DNA of 64,000 bases from Ariolimax columbianus (taxonomy: Eukaryota; Mollusca; Gastropoda; Stylommatophora; Arionidae), in NCBI GenBank assembly GCA_036924085.1, contig JAVGWX010000012.1:29597979-29661978 (forward strand), read 5' to 3'. The translations under genes were made by a program, and so were the position numbers. Shown one piece after another: positions 11,409-23,070 of the stretch; within the stretch, counting starts at the first letter, position 1, and every line of letters begins with the position of its first letter. Under the pieces are notes generated by a model, which had not been told where the DNA came from, searched no databases, and saw only the letters and a program-made list of their open reading frames with translations.

Positions 11409-11756
11409 TATGATAAGATCACTAATGTAGAACTGTTGTAAATGAACCAGACAGAAGTCAATGGAAGACGATGTGAGGCGAACACACTAGTGTTGAATAG
11501 GATACATTAAACAAGTTAGAGAAGCGGGTCAGCGGTTCGAATCCTCGATGTGGCATATGTTATTTTTCTGTTGGGCAAAAACAAACAACGACTCGGCGAC
11601 AGCAGTGGCGAGGCGGTCTGTAGTTCGCAGCCCATAGAACCGCTCGACTAATCTAGCAATGTTGCAACACGTCGTAGGGCAGAAGAAGACTGCAGAGTCT
11701 CATACTGTTCAAGCAGATTTTCAAGTAGAAACAAGTTAGTTTCCCATCGCAAGCAA
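11409..11756. other. No gene seen; possible RNA polymerase III B-box
   Basis: GCGGTTCGAATCCTCG near 11532 matches a tRNA B-box, but no A-box or acceptor stem can be paired with it. It may be a worn SINE head. Confidence 0.3.
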
Positions 11757-11925
11757 TGCTGGCGACATCATCTGACGGTTTTTTTTGGTTTGTCTTGATG
11801 ATGTCACTTCCGCTGTATTTGGATTATGGTGCCCTCAATCTCGTCTCGAGCTACCTTGGACCAATGTCAGGGCTATCAGTCGAGACGACTGGAGATAACT
11901 CAGGATGCAGGAACTCGAGCGATTG
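11757..11925 (+). repeat. Dispersed repeat family E, copy 1
   Basis: Shares TGTATTTGGATTATGG, then CTACCTTG, then GAGACGACTGGAGA and GCAGGAACTC with 30465-30665, where the same sequence interrupts a transposase. It has no coding capacity and its class is unknown. Confidence 0.5.
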
Positions 11926-12329
11926 CATCGAGAAGAAAAACTCGTGTCTGCCAAACTGGAGTGTTAATTTTACCGCGTGATTCTAACCAGATGATTAAAG
12001 TGACCAGCTGTTAGCTTTGCAAGACAATCTCTGTTCTGAGATCATCAAGTTGGAGAAAAACATAAAGGAAAGAGGAAAGACATTGTCAGAGCTGGAACAA
12101 AAGGCACACCACGACAGAAGGATCAAGCGTGTATTTTCTGGAGACATGTGGTCCACAGGAAGCTTAAAGGTTTTGATAAAATTATAGAAACCAATTCTAA
12201 AGCCGCTCGTAGATGAAAATGGAGAAGAGAGCACACTGGTCTTATACCAATTTCTCACGTCTGAACATTTCAGTGCATAAAAATATCTTTACATGTATCA
12301 CCTTCACTATCATCATCATCATACAACAT
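11926..12329 (+). other. Possible broken coding remnant, not identified
   Basis: Plus-strand frames give a charged, helix-prone stretch at about 12003-12150 (QLLALQDNLCSEIIKLEKNI, then KERGKTLSELEQKAHHDRR). It has a coding-like look but matches no family I can name. It is preceded by frames ending in stops at 12014, and no start or partner exon is evident. Confidence 0.25.
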
Positions 12330-12745
12330 TTCCTTGGCAGAAAGTCGCTCTCCTCACAGCTATTCGATAAGAATCTTGATCAGCAGTCAGTCTACCTGTC
12401 TGCTCAATCTTCATGTTTAGGGTGTCCTTGATGTCTTTTGTACAATTACATCTTCGTCGACCTCTACTTCGTCTTCATGGAACACTGCCCTCCATAACTG
12501 CTTTTCCATCCCGTCATGCGCTTGATGTGGTCTAAAAACCTCAGTTTCCGTGACATGAAGTGGTTTATATGTCAGTTCCTTTCGTTACTCAGATGTTGCA
12601 GAATGGCTGTATTTGTTATTTTCTTTATCCAAGGTATTTTTAGGATTCTTCTGTGGCATTTTTTTTCAAAAGCTTTGATCTTTTTTCTTAATATCTGTGT
12701 AATGGTCAACATCTCGCATCCGTACACTGGCAATTTTAAATCTTT
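12330..12745 (-). pseudogene. LINE C-terminal fragment, antisense
   Basis: The minus strand reads YGCEMLTITQILRKKIKAFE, then KKCHRRILKIPWIKKITN, then HFMSRKLRFLDHIKRMTG. These are the post-RT blocks (YGSETW, CxRRIL, FGHxxRM) of an endonuclease-RT LINE. The frame breaks in the middle and no RT core is present. Confidence 0.65.
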
Positions 12746-12754
12746 TTAAAATGC

Positions 12755-13384
<630 letters not shown>

Positions 13385-13734
13385 TTGTTCTGTACCTTTC
13401 CCCAAAAGCTTAATGCGTTTTTCCATTCAAACGGAAAAAGATACCGCTACAGTACTGGGTTTTTCTTTTTGTTTGTAAAGCCAACAAGGCCACAAAAATA
13501 GTATTCATAACTCTGCTGATGCTGGTAAACGTTATGTGGGATGGGTTGTCCGGGGCATGAAACGTGCTCAAAGTAATATGCGGGACAATTTAATGGAGCA
13601 TATTGTAGATGCATAGGCGGTGTAGTTACTGACAGATTGAACCAGAGCGTTTAGAAGAGTCTCCAAATGCTGAAGGGAGCCACCGATGGTACTTGTTTTC
13701 TAGTTTCTTTTCTCTCAGATCGTCTGAGCCTATA
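13385..13734. other. No gene seen
   Basis: No coding signal and no family recognised from elsewhere in the window. Confidence 0.4.
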
Positions 13735-14240
13735 TTAAATCGCTGTACAGGACAAAGGTACGTGTTCGACTCTTGCTATCAGCACGCTACAGTTGTAAAT
13801 GTGTTTTCTTCTTCTTCTTCGTTCGTTCTCAATCTCCCATTACCAAACCCTGAAGGGGTAAGTAGCAGAATGTAGTCCAGAGAACGGAATGCGTTGTGTC
13901 GTAGTTTACAGCTTGGCTGCGATATTTGCACCTTTCGGTACAACACATCCGACTTCAGCAAGCATTTTTTGAGTACCAGATTATCATTCCCTCTTCGATC
14001 CCTTCTCCTTAGCCAGTCTGCCCTGCTGCAGCCTGTTATTCAGGATCACCGCGTGGAGGTGTAGAAGGGTCTTCGCAGCTATGGTTCGCTGGCCCTGACG
14101 CTAGCAGTCAGCTATGGGTCGCTGACCACTGCAGCTCATGCGCTGCTCAGCATCTTGATCCCTGTAAATGTGTATCTGGCATATTGTTTGTAAAGGGATA
14201 AAAACGAGGTAGGGAAGTGGACACCCTTCTTGATAAGCAA
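13735..14240 (+). repeat. SINE family B copy, split by SINE A
   Basis: The left part ends TGTTCGACTCTTGC (B-box-like) and CAGTTGTAAATG. After the family A insertion the body resumes as TGTAAATGTGTATCTGGC, then AGGTAGGGAAGTGGACACCC. This follows the order of family B at 14400-14640. Confidence 0.5.
13805..14162 (-). repeat. SINE-like family A, full length, antisense
   Basis: From the TTCTTCTTCTTCGTTCG tail complement to the head complement CAGCATCTTGATCC. Direct 11-bp repeats TGTAAATGTGT at 13794-13804 and 14163-14173 are its target-site duplication, lying inside a SINE B body. The tail is of the GAAGAAG type. Confidence 0.9.
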
Positions 14241-14399
14241 ATCCTGGTTTTGTAAATCAAACTCTCCAACACTTCATGTCTGCCTGCAGTGCATGCTATG
14301 TGGCTACCTTTACCTCATCTGTCTCAACAGGGGTAACAACAGTAGCTGGTTCATTTACACGAGCGTGTAGCGTAGTCGACAGTTAGCTGGCTTGCTAAG

Positions 14400-14640
14400 A
14401 CTGGGATTATACTGTGCTAGGGTTCGAAATCACGTACGGACATAAACAAATCCTGGTGGGGTTTGGTCCTGGTACGACAGCTCCACCAGTTGATCCATCT
14501 GTAAATGGGTACCTGACGTATGCGTTGGGGAAGATATACACAGCAAGGAAGGGAACTGGCCACCCCACCGCGTATAGGCTGCGGCTTAGTCCATGAAGAT
14601 TAATCTTCATCCCCGACGGCAACTGTTGCCATGGTACGAC
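14400..14640 (+). repeat. SINE family B, best preserved plus-strand copy
   Basis: A head with B-box-like AGGGTTCGAAATC leads to a body with CTGTAAATGGGTACCTGACG, GGGAACTGGCCACCCC and CATCCCCGACGGCAACTG. The tRNA-derived head is clearer in the 54410-54662 copy. The body order is shared by five other partial copies here. Confidence 0.6.
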
Positions 14641-14864
14641 CTCCTTTTCCTTTAGTTAACAACATTAACGTGTGCTCTGGCTGGCCATTTCGGATCATTC
14701 TAGATCATCTCTGCTTCATACCTGTCTGGTTAAAATTGATCTTAATCGGTGAGCCGTAACAACTTTTACACTCTCTTAAACTTTGCACGGCAGCCCTTGA
14801 GGAAGTCTTCCACACACTAAATTAGGATAATAGTGATATTAAGAAAGGAGAAATGCTCAACAAT
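14641..14864. other. No gene seen
   Basis: Short stretch without coding signal between SINE B and the LINE that follows. Confidence 0.4.
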
Positions 14865-15419
14865 CTCCTGTTTGCGAATCATCCGCCACATCAGCAAGGA
14901 AGCTGAACAATGCCTGAATGAGCTCAACAATCCAAGCGAGGCAGTTGGTCTAACAAGAAATAACATAAAGACACGATGCGTGCTGAACAGTTTCTGTCCC
15001 TGTGAGAAAATGCGGCTTGGAACTGATTCTGTCAGAAACATGAATTATTAACTCTCATGACTTGCATAAAGAGATCTCCCGAAGGTTAGCTGCGGGGTGG
15101 TTCAGCTACAACCGCATCAAGACAGTACTTCAACAGATGAAAAACAACAAAGCGAGAGCTCACACCTTCAAAAGTCTAGTCATTCCAGCCATGGGGAATG
15201 ACTGCGAGGTTCGGAAACTACGAAAAAGTGACATGGCGCGGCTCCAAGTTACTCAACCAGCGATGGAGCGTAGAACACTGTCGCTACGAGACCACATACA
15301 CAACACGGCCATCAGGAGTCAAACCTGCTTCATTGGTGTCGTAGATAAGGCCTTGATAAGGAAGTACAGGTGGGCAGGCCGCGTGGTACGCATGCCTAAC
15401 AATAGATGGACACGTCATG

Positions 15420-15759
15420 TGGTAGTATTGGCGGTACAAATAATGTAAAGAGAGATGGTACAGAAATAATTATGGATAAATATAAAAGTCTTATGAGAAC
15501 ACTTAAAGAAATAAAGTTTAGAAAGGTCACAATGATGGGCATTTTAGACAGAGCAGATGGGTCAGACTATCTAGATAGCAAAATAATAGGTATCAACCTT
15601 AGGTTACAGGTGATGTGTCCGAACATGGGAATGGAATTTATTGATGTTAAAGTAGACAAAAGTAAAATGTTAGATAGGGGAGGTTTACATCTAAATGAGA
15701 TAGGACAGCATGTTGTAGCAAAGTATATGTTCTATCATTGTGTTAGAAATTTAAACTAG
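15420..15759 (+). pseudogene. ORF1 fragment: SGNH esterase domain, C-terminal part
   Basis: The frame reads from the truncation point as GSIGGTNNVKRDGTEIIMDK, then ILDRADGSDYLDSKIIGINLRL, then FIDV, then DRGGLHLNEIGQHVVAKY. In SGNH hydrolases of CR1/L2 ORF1 proteins a GTNN block and a final DGxHLN block are expected. Here the GTNN block is present, but the DxxH motif reads GGLH, so the catalytic Asp position (15679-15681) is Gly. The N-terminal part with the nucleophile Ser is missing through truncation. The role of the esterase in retrotransposition is not settled. Confidence 0.75.
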
Positions 15760-15767
15760 TAAGGCCT

Positions 15768-18491
15768 ATGAAGTATGAGACTAAAGATAGGCCTACAATA
15801 GGATGCTATAGAGGATGTAGTCAAAGGGGTACGCTGGTGTCAGGGAAGTGTGAAATACATAGTAGAAAAGCAAACACTAAAATGATAAAGCAGAAGCAAA
15901 AAGAGGAAAACCAACAATATTACAAACTAAAATGTTTTTATGCAAATGTGAGAAGCATAGTAAATAAAAGATAAGAATTGGAACTGTATGTAGAAGAAGA
16001 AAAACCAGATATAATAGGATTAACAGAATCATGGACATATGAGGAGATTGCAGATAGTGAACTTGAAATTGAGGGATATACAATGTTAAGGAAAGATAGG
16101 ATAATTGGAGACAAAACTAAGGGAGGTGGCGTTTTATTATACTGTATAAATTCTGTTAATATAACGATCAAAGATTATTTATCATGTGGTAACAAAAATG
16201 AAAGTGTATGGGGAGAAATAGAAAGTGGGGGTGAAAAAACAGTGATTGGAGTGTGCTATAGAAGTCCATCAAGTCAAAAAGAGGAAGATGAGGAGCTGAT
16301 TAGTAGCATAGCAAAGGCAAGTGAAGGGAAATTATTATTAATGGGAGATTTCAGCTATCCAGAAATAAAATGGGATATGGCAGAAGCACTTGTAGAGTCA
16401 AAACCTTTTGTTAAGTGCATAACTGACAATTTTTTAATCCAACATGTAGAAGCAGCTACCAGAGGCAAAAACACACTCGACCTAGTTTTTACTACAGAGG
16501 AAAATGTGATTGAAAACGGGAAAGAAGTAAACATAAACAAGCGAACATACGACTACTCTAAGGCAGATGTTAAGAGGATGAAAGAGGCAGCGAACCACAT
16601 AATCTGGAAAATGTAGAAGAGCAAAAAAAAAGCATGTAAAAAATATATAGAGGCAGGTAAATCAAAAGAAACATATGTAAAATATTTGGACAAGCAGAAC
16701 ATATCTCAGAAAGCGAATAAAACAGCAAAAATAGACTTTGAAAAAAAACTTGCCCAGACGATCAAGACTGACAGTAAAAGCTTCTTTTCTTATGTTAGAA
16801 ATAAACAATGAACGAAAGACAAAGTAGGCCCTCTCATAGACAGTACAGGGAAAATAATAAGTGAGAATAGGGAGGCAGCTAATCTGCTCAATCAGTACTT
16901 TGTCACAGTCTACACAAAGGAGGACTGCTCCGAGATCCCAGAGCCTATAGATATTTTTCAAAGAGACATGGATACAGCGGGATTAAGATCAATCTGTATT
17001 ACAGAGAAAATGGTTTTTTAAAAATTGGAGGGGTTGAAAGTGAATACATGTCCAGGTCAAGATGGCATTCACCCAAAATTGCTGTATGAAATTAGAGACC
17101 AACTAGCAAAACCATTGGCTATATTATGTTCTCAATCACTTACAAAAGGGATTGTTCCACGGGATTGGAAAGATGTAGGAGTGATCCCCTTATTCAAAAA
17201 AGGCAAAAAATCAGATCCGGAAAATTATAGACCGGTGAGTTTAACGAGCATAGTCTGTAAATTGTTAGAGTCAATAATCAAAGAAAACATTGTAATGCAT
17301 TTAGACAAATTTAATCTAATTAGAAATAGTCAGCATGGGTTTACTAGAGGGAGATCATGCTTAACAAATCTATTAGAATTCATGGAGGAGGTTACTAAAA
17401 TCATAGATAAAGGGGAGCCAGTGGATGTTATTTATCTAGACTTTGCAAAGGCCTTTGATAGAGTACCTCATCAAAGATTATTTAGAAAGTTAAAATCACA
17501 TGGAATAGGTGGGGAAGTTGCCAAATGGATTGAAAATTGGCTAACGGGAAGAAGGCAGAGGGTGGGCATAAATAAGGAGTACTCTGAGTGGAGTGAAGTG
17601 AAAAGTGGTGTGCCACAGGGCTCGGTTTTGGGACCAATTTTGTTCTTGATATATATAAATGATTTGGACATTGATATGAGATCCATGATTGCAAAATTTG
17701 CTGATGACACAGAACTATGCAGTAGTGTCTCATCTAAAGCGGAAGTGGATATATTGATGTCGGATTTAGATAAAATTCGAGAATGGTCTGTAAGCTGGCA
17801 AATGGAGTTTAATGTAGATAAATGTACAGTCATCCACATGGGTAGATCCAATATGGAACATAATTACAGAATGGGAGAAAACAATATTAGAAAGATAGAT
17901 AAGGAAAGGGACATAGGGGTTATAATAGATCATACAGGTAAGGTGAGTGAGCAAGTTAAGGTAGCAGTGAAAAAGGCAAATGCAATGTTAGGTATGATAA
18001 AAAGAAATATTAAACATTGGAGCAAGGAAGTGATCGTCAAACTGTATAAAGCTTTAGTTAGACCTAGATTGGAGTACTGTGTACAGGTGTGGAGTCCTTA
18101 TCATAGAGGGGACATAAACATGCTAGAAAGAATACAAAAAAGAGCGACACAGATGATAGTGGGATTCCAGAATTACAGTTTTGAGGAACGACTCAGAAAA
18201 ACCGGCCTACAGTGTCTCGAAGAGAGAAGAATTCGTGGTGACTTAATACAGGTTTATAAGATGATCAGAGGAATCGGTAAATTAGACTATAACAAGTTTT
18301 TTAAAATACAGCCACCTACAATAACACGAGGGCATAGCTACAAGCTGATTAAAGAGAGGTCCAGGTTAGATATTAGGAAATATTTTTTTAGTCAGAGAGT
18401 GGTGTCTGTTTGGAATGCATTGCCAGGGGAGGTAGTGGAGGCAGGGACAGTTTATGCATTTAAGAATAAACTGGATGCGCACAACTTTTAG
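15768..18491 (+). pseudogene. ORF2: APE endonuclease plus reverse transcriptase, four stops
   Basis: One frame runs 908 codons with stops at 15972 (TAA), 16614 (TAG), 16809 (TGA) and 17019 (TAA). The endonuclease shows ANVRSIVNK, GLTESW, GVCYRSPS and LLLMGDFSYPEI (Ser where GDFN is usual). The SDH block before the RT linker is deleted: ENVIEN joins directly to GKEVNINKR near 16515. The RT is well kept: NYRPVSLTS, YLDFAKAFDRVPH (about 17433), GVPQGSVLGPILF (about 17608), FADD (17697-17708) and a C-terminal YCVQVWSPY block. The 488-residue open part from 17025 is RT only. A functional product is not possible without the endonuclease core. Confidence 0.9.
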
Positions 18492-18582
18492 AGCAAGGTG
18501 ATGTAAATGTAACTGGTTGTATACAGACTCTGCAGGGTCTTCTAAACCAGTATAAAGACGTTAAGTTAAGTTAAGTAAAGTG
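18492..18582 (+). other. CR1-like 3' UTR and TTAAG tail
   Basis: Contains CAGACTCTGCAGGGTCTTCT and AACCAGTATAAAGACG, then GTTAAGTTAAGTTAAG. The same phrase in antisense ends the fragment at 8045, which confirms the family's 3' terminus. Confidence 0.85.
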
Positions 18583-18774
18583 ACGTCATGATGGCCTTAC
18601 ACTTATAATCCCGACGTCCACCAATGAGATGGAGAGATGACCTTCGACAGGACCTTAGTCCGGCATGGTACTTAATGGCAAAGCTCATAGATGAGTTTAG
18701 ACGATATTTAACGACCTGCCATAGGGCACTAAATGGACCGGAGTGTACACCAGGGTAACATTATTACAGTACAT

Positions 18775-18812
18775 GTGTGTGTGTGTGTGTGTGTATGTGT
18801 GTTTGTGTGTCG
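18775..18812. repeat. GT microsatellite
   Basis: (GT)n interrupted by TATGTGTGTTTG. Confidence 0.9.
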
Positions 18813-19189
18813 GCGATGAGGTGTTAGAGACTTCAGTTGTTATGACATAATGTTAGCAGTCTCCTTCCTAGTTGCCTTAACTTCCCAGCAGTAAACTATG
18901 TACCTTTTTGTAACTGGAGCAATTGGAGCGTGTCGATAAGCATGACATGGCATGCGAGCTCTCTGCTACTCTGTACTTCGAAAACAGTACTGAAGAGGTA
19001 GAAACTGTAACTCGCCTATAGCAACACTATCTTGTGAGATGCAATGCTAGAAACCTCATTTTACAATGAATCCGATATTTCGGAGATGTGGTAACGATAT
19101 TCTTCACTTCTGCTTTGATTTTTCTCTCAGTAGATCAGGTAGACAATTACGGTTGGGCAAACTGGAGCGCTTTGTCAAAACGGAAGATA
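18813..19189. other. No gene seen
   Basis: Unique-looking sequence with no coding signal. Confidence 0.4.
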
Positions 19190-19335
19190 GAATCCGACAT
19201 GTATGCTGTGATTGATCCCGCAGTAGTTCCTCCAGGCTGAGCACAACAGCCTAGAGGATCTCAGTCCACCTTCATCAGCGCGCTCGAGATCTGAAGAAAG
19301 CTACTGCAACCAGCCATCTAACCCTTTTATTGGTA
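19190..19335 (+). repeat. Dispersed repeat family G, diverged copy
   Basis: CAGTAGTTCC, GAGCACAACAGCCTAGAGGA, CAGTCCACCTTCATCAGCGC and CTGAAGAAAGCTACTGCAAC line up with 6802-6910 and 55450-55570. Confidence 0.5.
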
Positions 19336-19545
19336 TAACCGCCGGTCTGTTCGTTCCTCCTCCTGAAATAGAAGCGTGGGAAAGGTCCTGGCATACTTTA
19401 GTAACTTATTGACCTACTTTCCGTGTCCTGGGCATAACGTCAGAGATTATGTTTTCAATGTTCGGTCACGGGGATAAACCTTGTTGATTCCCCTCAACAT
19501 GTCCTCTGTATTGCATTTTTCCAGAAGGTTTAGACAGATCATCAT

Positions 19546-20155
19546 GTGGTCTGGGCCCTGTGTTTCTCTACAGTCACATGTCTCATCATCAGGTGGTCAG
19601 GGCCCTGTGTTTCTCTACAGTCACATGTCTCATCATCAGGTAGTCAGGGCCTTGTGTTTCTCTACAGTCACATGTCTCATCATCAGGTAGTCAGGGCCTT
19701 GTGTTTCTCTACAGTCACATGTCTCATCATCAGGTAGTCAGGGCCTTGTGTTTCTCTACAGTCACATGTCTCATCATCAGGTGGTCAGGGCCCTGTGTTT
19801 TTCTACAGTCACATGTCTCATCATCAGGTGGTCAGGGCCTTGTGTTTCTCTACAGTCACATGTCTCATCATCAGGTAGTCAGGGCCTTGTGTTTCTCTAC
19901 AGTCACATGTCTCATCATCAGGTGGTCAGGTCCCTGTGTTTCTCTACAGTCACATGTCTCATCATCAGGTGGTCAGGGCCCTGTGTTTCTCTACAGTCAC
20001 ATGTCTCATCATCAGGTAGTCAGGGCCTTGTGTTTCTCTACAGTCACATGTCTCATCATCAGGTAGTCAGGGCCTTGTGTTTCTCTACAGTCACATGTCT
20101 CATCATCAGGTAGTCAGGGCCTTGTGTTTCTCTACAGTCACATGTCTCATCATCA
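19546..20155. repeat. 47-bp minisatellite, about 13 copies
   Basis: Unit: TCAGGGCCCTGTGTTTCTCT then ACAGTCACATGTCTCATCAT then CAGGTGG. Two sites vary: AGGTGGTC versus AGGTAGTC, and GGCCCTG versus GGCCTTG. These tend to switch together (GTGG with CCCTG, GTAG with CCTTG), though two units break the link. The period is not a multiple of three. Confidence 0.95.
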
Positions 20156-20559
20156 AATCTCTTGAAGTTCTTCCTTCATCGTGATACACTAGTTCCGAGT
20201 CTATCAGTGACTTCCGTTGCGTAAGACAAGCTGTGTCCAGGTACAGGTTTCTCTCGCACCTCGATCTAGGGCACCTTCGTCAGTACCTGCCATTTTTCGA
20301 TCCGGCTCTTTCGAGGATGTCAGTAAGGGCCGAGTTGATCACTAAGAAACGTTGTCTTTATTTCAGTCCTGTTTACTGCACCTGGTGTCTAAACACAGAG
20401 CACATTGGGTCGTTTGCCTCTTTCTTTCTTTGGAGTTCGGCTGTGACAACTCTTAGGGCCCCAGGTTAAGCAACATTATTCACAGCACTCGTTTGTCAAG
20501 TCAAAGGTATGGGCTCAAGTCTTGCTGTCGGTACGCTAGTAACAGACCCCACTGTTTGC
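20156..20559. other. No gene seen
   Basis: Short frames at 20233-20469 have no recognisable content. TCAAGTCTTGCTGTCGGTAC near 20516 resembles the sequence before the SINE B body at 13768. Confidence 0.35.
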
Positions 20560-21102
20560 CCTGGCCGAGTATTATAACTTAGAACATTCTCACACTCATC
20601 CACATCATCATGACCACACACTTCAAATAATATAGCACACATCAGATGGCATATTTATTACATAATATTAATATCATAAAAATGAGTAGTGGAATTACAA
20701 ACACAAAACAATACATATCATCTAAACTAATTATTCCTATGTTATATATAAATTAATATAAATATTAAATAAAGCGGACATTTTAAGCATAAGCTATTGA
20801 TGGAATTCTCAACTATCTAAACCCAGTTCTATTGCCTTGCAATTACATCACATACACCTCGCCATAACTGCGTCCTCAACACACCTTATCAAATACTCTT
20901 CCCCACTCAAATCCCCTCAGGCGGGCGATCTGGACATACCTCGTTCACATTGTGTCCTGCTTACAACACAACGTTCAGATTATCACTTAATACAAAACTC
21001 ACACACCTACTTGAGTGATCCTGTTCTATCACTAACATTCGTGCAACAATCTATCAATCGCTCCTCTATCTAAGTCGGTGAGTTAAACATACTATCTAAA
21101 TT

Positions 21103-21140
<38 letters not shown>

Positions 21141-21540
21141 CTCATCTCCCTATCCCTCCTCTTCATCCAGCCTCCTGAGCTAAACTTTGTCTCGAGTTAT
21201 ATGCACTCAAGCAAAGTCAGAGCTTGACCAATGGATCTCAGGGGATGGCTAAATTCAGTCTTATTGGAACGAAACATTTTGCACACCTGTCACTCATTCT
21301 CTCGCAGCAAGCCCCTCTGCCAATCCGTGTGTCAATCATTCTCTTCCTACCCAAATCGGAAGGTCAGTGGTCAGCTCCTACCTGTCCACTTTTCTTTGCC
21401 CCAACTCTGTTCTCCTTTGTTGAGACGGTGAGTGACCTTGACACGCATTCAGGTACCTTTGTTATCAGCAACCACATCACCCCTGTCCTAAACTTTCTGC
21501 TCCGGCGGGAACTGTTACACGCTTCAGATAACCCAGCTGT
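20560..21540 (-). repeat. Putative LTR, older copy, antisense
   Basis: Its right end (TCTCCTTTGTTGAGACGG, TGACCTTGACACGCATTCAGG, CTGTCCTAAACTTTC, GAACTGTTACA) parallels the right end of 60121-61423. Both have an AT-rich left half and a pyrimidine-rich right half, including (CT)n at 21105-21138 here. On the minus strand the terminus would start TGTAACAGTTC. The left end is not defined, and no internal coding region or partner LTR is in the window. Confidence 0.4.
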
Positions 21541-21544
21541 ATAA

Positions 21545-21690
21545 GGAGTTAATTTGTAAATGAGTAGCCTACTGTTAGGGAAAGGCAGCGAGGAAGGGAG
21601 CTGGTCATATTACTTCACACTAGCTGTAGATAACTTAAATGAATTCTCTAACGCTTCATCCCCAACGGCAATTTCTGCCGTGGAACTTAA
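21545..21690 (+). repeat. SINE family B body, partial
   Basis: TTGTAAATGAGTAGCCTAC, GAGGAAGGGAGCTGGTCA and CATCCCCAACGGCAATTTC in the family B order. Confidence 0.5.
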
Positions 21691-21699
21691 AAAAAAAGA

Positions 21700-22290
21700 T
21701 ATTCAGTTCAGTTCAAGGTCCATTCTCCGCATCGAAGGTCGGCTTCAATGGATCTCCCGTGTACTCTATCTCTTGACGTAATGGTGCAATCTGACATACT
21801 TTTTCCAGTCCATCTCCCACTGATGACGTCTGCTGTTTGAACGACTGCCTTCCGTCAGAATACATTTTAAAAAAACAATCTACGGTTGCTTAAATATGGG
21901 TGTATCGAATAAAGGATGCACACTATTCAATCGATTACGAATACTGTTCTTTAACTATTCGGCCGAATACGAATACAAATAGTGAGCGAAAGTTTGGCCT
22001 AAAAAGTTGAATTCAATAGTCTACCGACTTTTTCTATCATTATAAAGTCATCGATAATACCGTATGACGTTAGAAAGTGTTACATCGATAAATGGGACAA
22101 ATATATGTAACTAACTGAATACTACTAAAGTTAAGGAAGTTATATAGCAGACATTGCTATTGGGGATAAAGTGTTAGAGCCTTCATTGTACGAGGATACA
22201 TTTTATTTATGTTGTCTTTTCGAATAGTAAATCAGTTACCCATTTACATCTGAGTAGATTAGAGCGTGCAGGGAACGGCAGATGAACCTC
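21700..22290. other. No gene seen
   Basis: AT-rich stretch. The segment 21900-21990 repeats GAATACGAATAC-like words, but no larger unit is visible. Confidence 0.4.
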
Positions 22291-22299
22291 GTATATTTT

Positions 22300-22953
22300 C
22301 TAAGATAAAGATATCCACCAAGAAAACATAGTATTCCTGACTGATTCTGCGTCAGTATTAGCAGCGCTAAAACAACACAAAGATGAAGATCTCGAGCAAT
22401 GTATGTTCTCCCTGACACAGCTCTCAGCAGAACACCCAAGGTTGGTCATACAGTGGATCCCATCCCACTGCAATATTGAAGGCAATGAAGCTGCAGACAA
22501 ACTAGCAAAGAGTGGAGAAGCATCCCCACAAACAGACCTGAGTATCACATATAATGAGGCCAAGACCATAATTAAAGCCAACTTCAGGGTAAAATGGGCT
22601 GCTCAACACCCCGACTTCCGAAAAGAAGACAGCTACTATAACTTAACTAGAGAAGAGCAAGTCATCATCTTCAGACTGAGAACTGGGCATAACAGACTCA
22701 AGAGTCATCTTTACAACAAAATGAGGATTGGGACAGATGACAGGTGCCCATGTGGGGAGCATATCATGACAGTGGAACACATCCTGCAAAGCTGCACGCT
22801 CACGCAGGAAAAGAGAGAACAATACTGACCTCGTCAGACAGATATGAAAAAAAAGCTGTATGGAGATGAAACAGCCTTACGAACAACAGTGTCCTTTGTA
22901 AGAGAAACCGGGACCTTGATCTGAGGATGAACGAAGAAGAGGAAGAAGAAGAA
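22300..22953 (+). pseudogene. Jockey-like LINE 3' end with RNase H, 5'-truncated
   Basis: From 22325 the frame reads IVFLTDSASVLAALKQHK, then VIQWIPSHCNIEGNEAADKL (the RNase H HxxxxGNExAD block), then EEQVIIFRLRTGHNRLKSHL, then DRCPCGEHIMTVEHILQSC. One frame is open from 22403 to 22828 (141 aa). Frames further 3' are shifted and end at a GAACGAAGAAGAGGAAG tail. Direct 9-bp repeats GTATATTTT at 22291-22299 and 22954-22962 are the target-site duplication. It is truncated at the RNase H, so it is dead on arrival even though this part is well kept. Confidence 0.9.
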
Positions 22954-23070
22954 GTATATTTTATGTGCAACGCCAATACTTAAAAAAAAACAACTCAGGA
23001 AACCATCATGAAGCATTTATTGGATTACCAATAACAAAAAATGAATCCGCCATTCTCTGTCAAGTCAACA

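Larger units (their letters stand above)
15420..18582 (+). mobile_element. CR1/L2-like non-LTR retrotransposon, nearly complete
   Basis: A 3.16-kb unit holds the end of an ORF1 esterase domain, an ORF2 with endonuclease and reverse transcriptase, a 91-bp 3' UTR and a GTTAAGTTAAGTTAAG tail. It is bounded by an 8-bp duplication, ACGTCATG. The 5' end is truncated inside ORF1. It carries four in-frame stops in ORF2 but no frameshift, so it is inactive yet fairly young. Tails of the same family occur at 8045 (antisense) and about 56070. Confidence 0.9.
14865..18770 (+). pseudogene. Endonuclease-RT LINE C-terminal half, split by a CR1-like element
   Basis: The 5' part (14865-15419) reads ISKEAEQCLNELNNPSEAVGL, then LGTDSV, then ISRRLAAGWFSYNRIKTVLQ, then VTQPAMERRTLSLRDHIHN, then RKYRWAGRVVRMPNNRWTRH. 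These are the RT thumb and C-terminal blocks of a common invertebrate LINE. The sequence resumes after the inserted element (18591 on) with YTYNP, RPPMRW-like and RRYLTTCH frames. The 8-bp repeat ACGTCATG at 15412-15419 and 18583-18590 marks the junction. Frames are broken. A homologous fragment lies at 53452-54260. No RT catalytic FADD is preserved. Confidence 0.75.

Noticed and set aside
11520..11570. tRNA gene
   Set aside because: A B-box-like word is present but no A-box or cloverleaf can be built.
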